Shown here: positions 3,973 to 10,401 of the stretch, in pieces
Layout of the letters: each line of letters begins with the position of its first letter
Position numbering within the stretch: the first letter of the stretch is position 1
DNA from: Gemmatimonadota bacterium
GTDB taxonomy: Bacteria > Gemmatimonadota > Gemmatimonadetes > Gemmatimonadales > GWC2-71-9
Reading direction: 5' to 3'
Assembly: GCA_029859185.1 (NCBI GenBank)
Contig: JAOUDR010000058.1
Location: forward strand, 1-10,401
DNA length: 10,401 bases
The notes under the pieces: generated by a model
Seen by the model: only the letters and a program-made list of their open reading frames with translations
What the model was told of the DNA's origin: nothing
Databases searched by the model: none
Program-made: the position numbers and the translations under genes

Positions 3973-6951
3973 TCAGCGGCCCCTGCCCGGCTTGAAGATG
4001 ACTCCCCGACCATCGCGGCCGGCCATCTTCACGAGGATCGGGTCGGTGAACCGCAGGTGGCGGACCAACGTCTCCTCGCCGTGCGCCGGTTGCGCGGCGA
4101 TCCACTCCCAGTCCACGAACCCCTCACCCGCATCCGCGTTGACCGTGAAGTAGCCCAGCTCGAATGACGTCAGGTTCTGGAAGAAATGGCTGCCCTGCGA
4201 GGGTGTCACACGGAAGTCCCGGAACCCGGACTCGACGATGACCCGCGCCCCGGCGATCTCGTCCCAGGTCACGGGGATGCCGAGCCACGGATCGGTCGAC
4301 CCCCATCGGCCCACGCCGATGAGGAGGTACGGCCGACCGTCCGCCGAGAGGGCCGCGTTGAATCGCCCGATCTCGCGTGCGGCATCGTGGGTCCGCGACC
4401 GGTCGAACCGATCGAAGTCCACCACGACGAGGTCATACAGGTCGTTGACCACGCCGTTGCCGAGGACGCGCGGGCTGCGACACAGCAAGAGATCGTCCGG
4501 CGCCTCGTCGAGGGACGGGCCATCTGACTCCCGCAATCGTGCAACGGGCCGCACCTGCAGGAACCCGAACTCGTGCTCTTCATTCTCCGACTCCCCAAGC
4601 CGGACGGCGAACTCGATCTCGACGTCCCGGTGCATGCCTTTCTTGCTCACGTCCAGCAGCAGTTTCAGCGTGTCCGCCAGGGGGAAGACTCCACGCTTCA
4701 GGATCGGCGCGAACGTCACGAGCCGAACACCGTTGCGGGACAAGCCGTCGTAGATCGCGTGGTTTTCGGCCGAGTAGGTCGAGCCCAGACGCGCGAGCGG
4801 ACCATCCTCCTCGGCGACCGCAAGGTCATACCGCAGCTCCCGCATCGACTCCTCGGACTCGAGCACGCCGGCGCCGTGATTCAGCTCGAGCGCCCAGAAC
4901 TCTCGTTGGGAGTTGGCGAGCACGTCTTCCACCGATGAGAAGCTCAAGATCTGGCGCGGGTAGGGTGGGCTGAAACTGAGACAGGCCTCCCCTTCGACGA
5001 CCGTGCGGCCCATACCGAGCGCGACGGCCGCCACCCCGTCTTCGGCGCGCTGCGGGCTCGCCGGGTAGTAGTTGTACGAGCGCGCAACCCCCGAGAAGTC
5101 CGGGTAGTACCGGCTCCCGTGGCGCGATCCCACGACCTTCTGGAGCACGACCGCCATCTTCTCCTCTTCCGGGCGGTACGGCGTGGCACGCAGTTGCGCA
5201 CGGGCGTGCTGGCTGAAGGTCGACGCATAGACACGCTTGACCGCCTGCATCAGCTGCGCGAGGCGCTCTCCGTCATCCGGGTGGCTGTTGGGGAGCATGA
5301 AGGTCTTGTAGACGCCCCCCAGCGGGAGCGTCTGCGAATCCTCCAGCAGGCTCGACGAGCGCACGGCAATCGGCCACCGCACCGCCGCCAGAAACCGCCG
5401 CAAGTCCAGCACCACCTCGGCCGGCAGGTCCGCCGCGAGGAACTTGCGGAGCAGCTGATCGTCGTCCCCCCCGCCCAGCGCAAGCTCGAGCAGGTCGTTC
5501 TCGGCGAGAAACTGGTCGAAGCAGTCCGTCGCGAGCACCACGGCGGGCGGGACGGCGATGCGGACACCGGCGAAGCGTCGTGCTACGCGATGGTAGTTGA
5601 GCAGATAGCGGGAGAACGCCAGCCCGCGCGCCTTCCCGCCCAGCGAACCCCCGCCGATCCGGGCAAAGAAGCTCTCCGAACCGTCGAACGCCTCGCGGTC
5701 GAAATCCGCGACCAGCACCTCGCTCTGCTCGCGTCGGTATTCGGCGATGGCCGCAATGAGGATCTGCCGGAGGTCTTCCAGCGAAGTGAAATCGGAGACC
5801 TTGCGCGGCCGGAGCTTGTGAGCGAGCGCGAACTCCGTGCGGGCCACGAGCCAATTCGAGAAGTGGTTCCGCTCGCCGTGGTACGCGATGCTCTCCGCCG
5901 GGACCGTGTGCAGCAGCGCCTCGAGGGACTTGAGGTCCGCCGCCCGGGCCACTTCCCGGCCGTCCGGCATGCGGAACACGAAGTCGCCCAGGGAGAACTG
6001 CTCGACCATGAACCGGCGCAGGTCCGTGAGCAGCGTGTCGGAGTACTTTTGGAGGAACTCCGCACCCACGGCTTCCGCACCCATCGCGAATTCCGCCCGG
6101 CTCGACTGCAGGAGAATCGGGAGATCCGGCACCGCGGCCCGTACCATGCGAGCCAGATCGAATCCCGCTTCGCGCGACGGTGCACCATCCCGTGGGAACT
6201 CGATATCCGAAATGAGCCCGAGGATGTACGGGCGATACCGTGTGAAGAGCTCCCACGCCTCTTCGAACGTACTCGCCAGCAGGATCTTGGGCCGCGCCCG
6301 CATGCGGATGAGCTTGTGCGAGAGATTCACCCCTTCGCTGATGAGACGCTGCGACTGGCTGATCAACTCGGTGTAGATGGTCGGGAGGAACGCCGAGTAG
6401 TAGCGAACGTTGTCCTCCACCACCAGGATCACCGGAACGCCGGCCGTGGAGGTGTCATGAGCAACGTTTCGTCGATCCTCGACCGACTTCACGATGGCCA
6501 CCAGAATCCGCGCATTCCCCTGCCAGAGAAAAAGCTGCTCGATCTCCCCCAGGTCGTGGCGGGCCACGAAGTCTTTGCGCTCGGCGTTGTCGTAGGCGAG
6601 TACCACGACCGGCACGTCCAGCCCGGCTTCCCGAACGCCGCGCGCCAACGCCGCCGCGTCCATGTCGCCCGGGTTGGGCGCGGTGATGATCAGGTCGAAG
6701 CGCTTCTCTTCCTTGGCCATCGCCAGGGCTTCGGCCCCACTGGCCGCATGGGTGAGCCCCGGCGTGTGATACAGTGAGAGCTCCAGAAACTCGCTCGCGA
6801 TCAGCTCGTTCAGGCGTCCGTCTTCGCGCAGCGTGAACGAGTCATAGAGACTCGAGACGAGGAGAATGTCCTGCACCCGAAACGGCATCAGGCCCTGGAG
6901 GGCCTGATACGGATTCGTGGCGTATAGCGGCAGGAGCTCCGTCTGGGTCAT
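3973..6951 (-). CDS. PEP-synthase-like ATP-grasp protein with two N-terminal receiver-like domains
   Basis: This 992-residue soluble protein has four visible parts. Residues about 27-160 look like a degenerate receiver domain: after FDLII the phospho-acceptor position is Ala91. Residues about 171-320 look like a receiver with its key residues: Glu179/Asp180, Asp249, Ser283/284 and Lys302, plus a long helical insert after the first strand. Residues about 432-803 are the PEP/pyruvate-binding ATP-grasp domain of PEP synthase and pyruvate phosphate dikinase, with GGSLGGKARG (Lys440), AVRSSSLLED (Arg531), EIEF (Glu778/Glu780) and FLQVRP (Gln799, Arg801). Residues 804-992 form a C-terminal domain with LLIGVGRWGSTDPWLGIPV and PSQGSHFFQNLTSFELGYFT. 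The swivelling phosphohistidine domain and PEP barrel are absent, so it cannot be a complete PEP synthase. The ATG at 6951 is preferred over GTG at 7014 because GGAAGG (6961-6966) lies 9 bases upstream and the extension runs through a hairpin. The phosphoryl acceptor is unknown; a signal-controlled kinase is plausible. Confidence 0.88.
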   Translation of the reverse strand: MTQTELLPLYATNPYQALQGLMPFRVQDILLVSSLYDSFTLREDGRLNELIASEFLELSLYHTPGLTHAASGAEALAMAKEEKRFDLIITAPNPGDMDAAALARGVREAGLDVPVVVLAYDNAERKDFVARHDLGEIEQLFLWQGNARILVAIVKSVEDRRNVAHDTSTAGVPVILVVEDNVRYYSAFLPTIYTELISQSQRLISEGVNLSHKLIRMRARPKILLASTFEEAWELFTRYRPYILGLISDIEFPRDGAPSREAGFDLARMVRAAVPDLPILLQSSRAEFAMGAEAVGAEFLQKYSDTLLTDLRRFMVEQFSLGDFVFRMPDGREVARAADLKSLEALLHTVPAESIAYHGERNHFSNWLVARTEFALAHKLRPRKVSDFTSLEDLRQILIAAIAEYRREQSEVLVADFDREAFDGSESFFARIGGGSLGGKARGLAFSRYLLNYHRVARRFAGVRIAVPPAVVLATDCFDQFLAENDLLELALGGGDDDQLLRKFLAADLPAEVVLDLRRFLAAVRWPIAVRSSSLLEDSQTLPLGGVYKTFMLPNSHPDDGERLAQLMQAVKRVYASTFSQHARAQLRATPYRPEEEKMAVVLQKVVGSRHGSRYYPDFSGVARSYNYYPASPQRAEDGVAAVALGMGRTVVEGEACLSFSPPYPRQILSFSSVEDVLANSQREFWALELNHGAGVLESEESMRELRYDLAVAEEDGPLARLGSTYSAENHAIYDGLSRNGVRLVTFAPILKRGVFPLADTLKLLLDVSKKGMHRDVEIEFAVRLGESENEEHEFGFLQVRPVARLRESDGPSLDEAPDDLLLCRSPRVLGNGVVNDLYDLVVVDFDRFDRSRTHDAAREIGRFNAALSADGRPYLLIGVGRWGSTDPWLGIPVTWDEIAGARVIVESGFRDFRVTPSQGSHFFQNLTSFELGYFTVNADAGEGFVDWEWIAAQPAHGEETLVRHLRFTDPILVKMAGRDGRGVIFKPGRGR

Positions 6952-6975
6952 GCGGGAGAGCCTTCCATCGGCGAT

Positions 6976-7000
6976 GCGGGGTGGAGCACCTCCACCCCGC
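6976..7000 (-). repeat. Perfect 10-bp hairpin between gdhA and the ATP-grasp gene
   Basis: GCGGGGTGGA (6976-6985) and TCCACCCCGC (6991-7000) form a perfect 10-bp stem with a 5-base loop. It starts 24 bases after the gdhA stop and ends 24 bases before the downstream ATG at 6951, just upstream of that gene's Shine-Dalgarno. It is the strongest hairpin in the window and is placed like a transcription terminator or attenuator for gdhA. No U-tract follows it, so it may instead stabilise the 3' end of gdhA mRNA or allow partial readthrough. Confidence 0.65.
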
Positions 7001-7024
7001 ACGCCGGTATCCACCAGGGCCGGT

Positions 7025-8431
7025 TCAGACCACGCCCTGGTCCATCATGGCATTCGCAACCTTCAGGAACCCACCAATGTTGGCGCCGTTGACGAGGTTC
7101 CCAGGCGTGCCGTACTGCGCTGCCGTCTCGAAGCAGGTCGTGTGAATGGCCACCATGATCTGCTGCAGCCGCGCATCCACTTCCTCGCGCGTCCACGAGA
7201 GGCGCATGCTGTTCTGCGACATCTCGAGCCCGGAGGTGGCCACACCACCAGCGTTGGCCGCCTTCCCCGGGCCGTACAGGATGCCCGCATCGAGGAAGGC
7301 CTTCGTGGCCTGGACCGTGCAGGGCATGTTCGCGCCCTCGGACACCACGAAGACACCGTTCTTCAGCATGTTGGTGGCATCGTTCACGTTGATCTCGTTT
7401 TGCGTGGCACTCGGGAACGCACACTGGCCCTCGATACTCCACAACGGATTGTGATCGAGGCGAGGATCCCACGCTTCGTACTTCACCCCCGAGAACTTGT
7501 CCGCGTACTCCTTGATCCGGCCGCGGCGGGCGTTCTTGAGTTCCATGACCCACGCGAGCTTCTCCCGATCGATCCCGCTGGGGTCGTACACGATCCCATT
7601 GGAGTCGGAGAACGTCATGGGGATCGCTCCGAAATCCAACAGCTTCTCACAGGTGTACTGCGAGACGTTGCCACTGCCCGAGACGAGGCACCGTTTCCCC
7701 TCGAGCGAGTCGCCGCGACTCTTGAGCATCTCGGCCGCGAAGTACACTGCCCCGTATCCGGTCGCCTCGGGTCGGATGAGCGAGCCGCCCCAGTTGAGAC
7801 CCTTGCCGGTCAGCACGCCGGTGAACTCGTTCGCCAGCCGCTTGTATTGCCCGAACAGGAATCCAATCTCCCGACCACCCACGCCGATGTCGCCAGCGGG
7901 GACGTCCGTGTTGGGCCCGATGTGGCGCCACAGCTCCGTCATGAAACTCTGGCAGAACCGCATCACCTCGTGATCACTCTTGCCCTTCGGATCGAAGTCC
8001 GACCCGCCCTTGCCCCCCCCCATCGGAAGGGTCGTCAAGGAGTTCTTGAAGACCTGCTCGAACGCCAGGAACTTGAGAATGCCGAGGTTCACCGACGGGT
8101 GGAACCGCAGCCCGCCTTTGTATGGGCCAATGGCGCTGTTCATCTCGATGCGGAAGCCGCGGTTGACCTGCACCTCTCCGCTGTCGTCCACCCACGGGAC
8201 ACGAAACAGGATCACCCGCTCGGGCTCGATAATGCGCTCGAGAATGCCCGCCGACCGATACTCCGGATGCCGGTCGAGGACCAGCGTCAGGGACTCGACC
8301 ACCTCCTCGACCGCCTGGTGAAACTCCGGCTCAGCCGGGTTCTTGGCTTTCACGGCGGTCATCAGGCTGGAGGCGTAGTCACCCATGTTCGCTGACTTCG
8401 CGGAAGCCCCATCCCTCACACTCGTACCCAT
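7025..8431 (-). CDS. gdhA: NADP-specific glutamate dehydrogenase
   Basis: This 468-residue enzyme makes glutamate from 2-oxoglutarate and ammonia in the cytoplasm, and belongs to the hexameric small-subunit class. It matches E. coli GdhA closely along its length: ILERIIEPERVILFRVPWVD (63-82), IGPYKGGLRFHPSVNLGILK (101-120), LPMGGGKGGSDFDPKGKS (135-152), VPAGDIGVGGREIGF (177-191), GSLIRPEATGYG (216-227) and GPGKAANAGGVATSGLEM (387-404). Lys105 and Lys141 are the substrate and catalytic lysines and Asp181 the catalytic aspartate. GSGNV (252-256) and the following SDS stretch fit NADP binding. The ATG at 8431 has GGAAGGAG (8440-8447) 8 bases upstream; this adds roughly 15-20 residues compared with E. 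coli. An ATG at 8386 is a weaker alternative. It probably has its own promoter in the 140 bp upstream, where only a poor candidate (TTGTGG, 18 bases, CATACG, within 8484-8513) is visible. Confidence 0.97.
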   Translation of the reverse strand: MGTSVRDGASAKSANMGDYASSLMTAVKAKNPAEPEFHQAVEEVVESLTLVLDRHPEYRSAGILERIIEPERVILFRVPWVDDSGEVQVNRGFRIEMNSAIGPYKGGLRFHPSVNLGILKFLAFEQVFKNSLTTLPMGGGKGGSDFDPKGKSDHEVMRFCQSFMTELWRHIGPNTDVPAGDIGVGGREIGFLFGQYKRLANEFTGVLTGKGLNWGGSLIRPEATGYGAVYFAAEMLKSRGDSLEGKRCLVSGSGNVSQYTCEKLLDFGAIPMTFSDSNGIVYDPSGIDREKLAWVMELKNARRGRIKEYADKFSGVKYEAWDPRLDHNPLWSIEGQCAFPSATQNEINVNDATNMLKNGVFVVSEGANMPCTVQATKAFLDAGILYGPGKAANAGGVATSGLEMSQNSMRLSWTREEVDARLQQIMVAIHTTCFETAAQYGTPGNLVNGANIGGFLKVANAMMDQGVV

Positions 8432-8571
8432 ACATCCCACTCCTTCCGAAGACTGACGCGAAACCTCCTGCGCCCGCGGCCCCCGTATGCGCCGCCGGGC
8501 GATGGATCCACAAACTGACACCGGAGAAGATAGCCCGCCGTCCGGGTGCCTGCAGCGCCAGGGAGCGGTGG

Positions 8572-8922
8572 TCAGCGGGGGGTCGCTGAGGGCTCGAAAT
8601 ACCGCCGGACGACGGGTTGCCGGAGAATCAGAATCGCAGCCGCCGTCACGGCGGCGACTGCCCCGAGAATCACGACCATGCGTACCCAGGGCTCGCCGTC
8701 GGCCATGCGCCCCTGCGCCAGCGCGATCGCCGTGCGCGCCCATTCCAGGACGGCCAGCCCCAGCACCACCTGCATGACGAGCGGCACCCACGATTGGCGC
8801 ACGAGCAGCAGCAACGGGAGCAGAAGCACCAACAGCGCGATGGTCAGGCCCACGGACCGCAGCACGTGCGCCGCCAGCAGGAGACAGCTCACGATCACCG
8901 GGAGAAACCGGACGAGCATCAT
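8572..8922 (-). CDS. Small four-helix membrane protein of unknown function
   Basis: This 116-residue protein is mostly hydrophobic, with four likely membrane helices at about 5-20, 23-41, 46-68 and 80-101 and a short basic tail (RQPVVRRYFEPSATPR). Charged residues are few and lie in the loops, for example the GRMADGEPW loop before the last helix. There are no metal-binding or catalytic motifs I recognise, and I cannot name the family. The ATG at 8922 overlaps the acylase stop in an ATGATGA arrangement, so translation is probably coupled; a second ATG one codon in is equally possible. No Shine-Dalgarno is visible. Reading the longer frame up to 9207 would only overlap the acylase gene. Its coupling to a gene for a probably exported enzyme suggests a membrane or export-related role, but this is inference. 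Confidence 0.75.
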   Translation of the reverse strand: MMLVRFLPVIVSCLLLAAHVLRSVGLTIALLVLLLPLLLLVRQSWVPLVMQVVLGLAVLEWARTAIALAQGRMADGEPWVRMVVILGAVAAVTAAAILILRQPVVRRYFEPSATPR

Positions 8923-10401
8923 GGAGCCCGCACGGGTCGATAGCGCCGCACCAGGCCGCGGGCAATGTCGGCCTCGGTAAACGCCACGGGCTTGAGCTCG
9001 CCGCGGGCGAACATTGCCGCCTGGTCCGAGTGGTGCGGGGAGTCCGGCCGCGAGCTCTCGCCATACGCCAGCACGGAGTAGGCCCGCGGTCCGTCTCGGC
9101 CGAACTCCACGGCGAGTACCCAGCCATCGCCGCGGCTGGCCACCCACAGGCTGTCGGGTGATACCCCGTAGCTGATGACCCGGAAGCAGCCGAGTCCCCC
9201 GGGGCACCCCCCAACCGGGACGTCAACATCGCCGACCCGCACGCGGTGCGCGTCCCCCCACGCCACGCCAACGGCGCCGAAATCATGTGTGACCTCGTCG
9301 ATCGCGGCCACGAATGCCGTGACAGCGCGGGCCGGGTTCGCAATCCCGCGGGGTGTCGTCGTCGGATCGGCGGGGGACCATGGGACGGCAAATGCACGCG
9401 CCCACCGCTCGTCATACGACCCCGGGTTCTGCTCATCCGCCGCGACGTATCGGCGGAACCACACGTCGAACAACACACCGCCGCGGGACGCTGGCGCCGT
9501 CGTGTTGTCCCACGCCTCGAGGACGGCGACGGCCGCCGCCACCTCCGCCGATGAGTCGCTGGAACGAACCGCCGCGATCAGGTCTGGCTTCACGCGCTCT
9601 GCCAGCAGCATTGTGTAGTCGTGTTTCAGCCGCACGACATCTTCGAGACTCATCTTTCGCTGCTGCTGCACCAGCCGGAGCGAGAGCTGGGATCGCAACC
9701 CAAGACGCGGTTGCGGGAAGTTGGCGGGGAACCGCGCCTGCTCCGGGACGACGTTCAAGTTGGTGTAGTAGAAGGGATCGTTGGCGTTTTGGACGTAGCC
9801 ACCCCGCGGATTGAGCACCTGCGGCAGCGAGTCGAAGGGAATCAACGCCGTCCAGACGTCAGACGAGCGGGTGGCGGGGACCGCCGCGGTGTCGCCTCCC
9901 GAGGCCGTGGGCAGGCGCGGGACCGCGGCGTTCCAGACATAGTAGATGTTTCCGTTCCGATCCGCGTACGTGAGGTTGGATTCCACGTGGGCGCGCATGG
10001 CCACCGCGCGCCGCCACTCCGCGAGGTTCCGTGCCTGCATCATGCGCAGGAACTGCTCCACGCGTCGGTACTCGGTCGAGGCCGGTGATCGCACGACGTA
10101 GACCTTGCCGTCGGCCCGCTCGACGACCGGTCCCAGCGGCGTGCGCCAGAACTCCCGCGTCTCCGTGGCGAGGCCCGGGCCGTTCCGGAACTGCACAGAC
10201 ACGCTGACCCGCTCCAACGGGACGGAGGCGCCGTCGAACAGGTAGTGGTCCGCTCGATTGGGATCGACATCGAGCGCGTAGATCTCTTCGAGGTCGGGAT
10301 TGTTGTTGGTCGTCGCCCAGCCAAGGTGCTCGTTGAAGCCGCCGTTGAAGTAAAGCGGGTGACCGACGCGGAAGTCTCCGTAGAAGTTGATGACGCCAGG
10401 G
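8919..10401 (-). CDS. Penicillin acylase (S45/Ntn-hydrolase) family protein, 5' end outside window
   Basis: The 493 residues present are the middle and C-terminal part of a penicillin amidase / acyl-homoserine-lactone acylase family enzyme. These hydrolases act in the periplasm or outside the cell and are made as a precursor that self-cleaves at a serine. The frame is open to the window edge, so the first usable start in view (a TTG at 10217) is not real. Recognisable parts, numbered in the fragment, are FNEHLGWATTNNNPDLEEIY (22-41), the LFDGASVPLERV block (54-65), NLTYADRNGNIYYVWNAAVP (142-161) with Asn142 at the likely oxyanion position, LNPRGGYVQNANDPFYYTN and the C-terminal SSRPDSPHHSDQAAMF segment. 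The signal peptide, alpha chain and serine nucleophile lie outside the window. The substrate (beta-lactam, AHL, peptide or other amide) is unknown. The stop overlaps the next gene. Confidence 0.9.
   Translation of the reverse strand, partial: PGVINFYGDFRVGHPLYFNGGFNEHLGWATTNNNPDLEEIYALDVDPNRADHYLFDGASVPLERVSVSVQFRNGPGLATETREFWRTPLGPVVERADGKVYVVRSPASTEYRRVEQFLRMMQARNLAEWRRAVAMRAHVESNLTYADRNGNIYYVWNAAVPRLPTASGGDTAAVPATRSSDVWTALIPFDSLPQVLNPRGGYVQNANDPFYYTNLNVVPEQARFPANFPQPRLGLRSQLSLRLVQQQRKMSLEDVVRLKHDYTMLLAERVKPDLIAAVRSSDSSAEVAAAVAVLEAWDNTTAPASRGGVLFDVWFRRYVAADEQNPGSYDERWARAFAVPWSPADPTTTPRGIANPARAVTAFVAAIDEVTHDFGAVGVAWGDAHRVRVGDVDVPVGGCPGGLGCFRVISYGVSPDSLWVASRGDGWVLAVEFGRDGPRAYSVLAYGESSRPDSPHHSDQAAMFARGELKPVAFTEADIARGLVRRYRPVRAP

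Noticed and set aside
5119..6777. 552-codon open frame on the plus strand
   Set aside because: It lies wholly opposite the ATP-grasp gene, has a low-complexity Arg/Glu/His-rich composition and no family motifs; it is an antisense shadow common in GC-rich DNA.
6952..7014. GTG start at 7014 for the ATP-grasp protein
   Set aside because: The added residues are encoded by a hairpin region and look non-protein-like; the ATG at 6951 has a better ribosome site.
6917..8395. 492-codon open frame on the plus strand
   Set aside because: It is antisense to gdhA, whose protein is unmistakable; the composition is shadow-like.
8432..9478. Long N-terminal extension of gdhA in the same frame
   Set aside because: The extension crosses the membrane-protein gene and part of the acylase gene in another frame; the ATG at 8431 has a strong Shine-Dalgarno.

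Overview
This window is a GC-rich stretch of a bacterial chromosome. All eight genes I can support lie on the minus strand, so transcription runs from high to low coordinates. No RNA gene, insertion sequence, phage gene or CRISPR array was seen, and no gap between genes exceeds about 170 bp. The mix of genes suggests a free-living Gram-negative heterotroph: a secreted-type penicillin-acylase relative, a two-receiver PEP-synthase-like protein, and a GdhA very close to the E. coli type. Gemmatimonadota is my best guess, but it rests on impression and codon/GC style and not on a marker gene.

In transcription order the layout is as follows. (1) The window opens inside a penicillin acylase (S45) family gene (8919-10401, 5' end missing). 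It runs by an ATGATGA overlap into a 116-residue four-helix membrane protein of unknown role (8572-8922). (2) A complete NADP-type glutamate dehydrogenase gene, gdhA (7025-8431), follows after 140 bp. (3) A perfect 10-bp-stem hairpin (6976-7000) separates gdhA from a 992-residue protein (3973-6951). That protein carries two receiver-like domains, an ATP-grasp domain of the PEP synthase/pyruvate phosphate dikinase type, and a conserved-looking C-terminal domain. It has no phosphohistidine domain and no PEP/pyruvate barrel. (4) After 168 bp comes a metabolic block: an isocitrate/isopropylmalate-dehydrogenase relative (2686-3804), an HMG-CoA-lyase-family enzyme (1686-2597), a class III CoA-transferase (490-1689, ATGA overlap) and a LeuC/aconitase-family large subunit (1-467, cut by the window edge).

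The four enzymes of the last block form a chemically coherent set: lyase, CoA-transferase, hydro-lyase and decarboxylating hydroxyacid dehydrogenase. A CoA-transferase/HMGL-family lyase pair is known from Chloroflexus as succinyl-CoA:(R)-citramalate CoA-transferase plus (R)-citramalyl-CoA lyase. LeuC- and LeuB-family enzymes interconvert citramalate, citraconate and methylmalate and make 2-oxobutyrate. The block could therefore connect acetyl-CoA plus pyruvate with citramalate and 2-oxobutyrate through CoA-thioester chemistry. This is a hypothesis from family membership and gene order; ordinary leucine or tricarboxylate metabolism is not excluded. The most unusual single gene is the orphan ATP-grasp protein.
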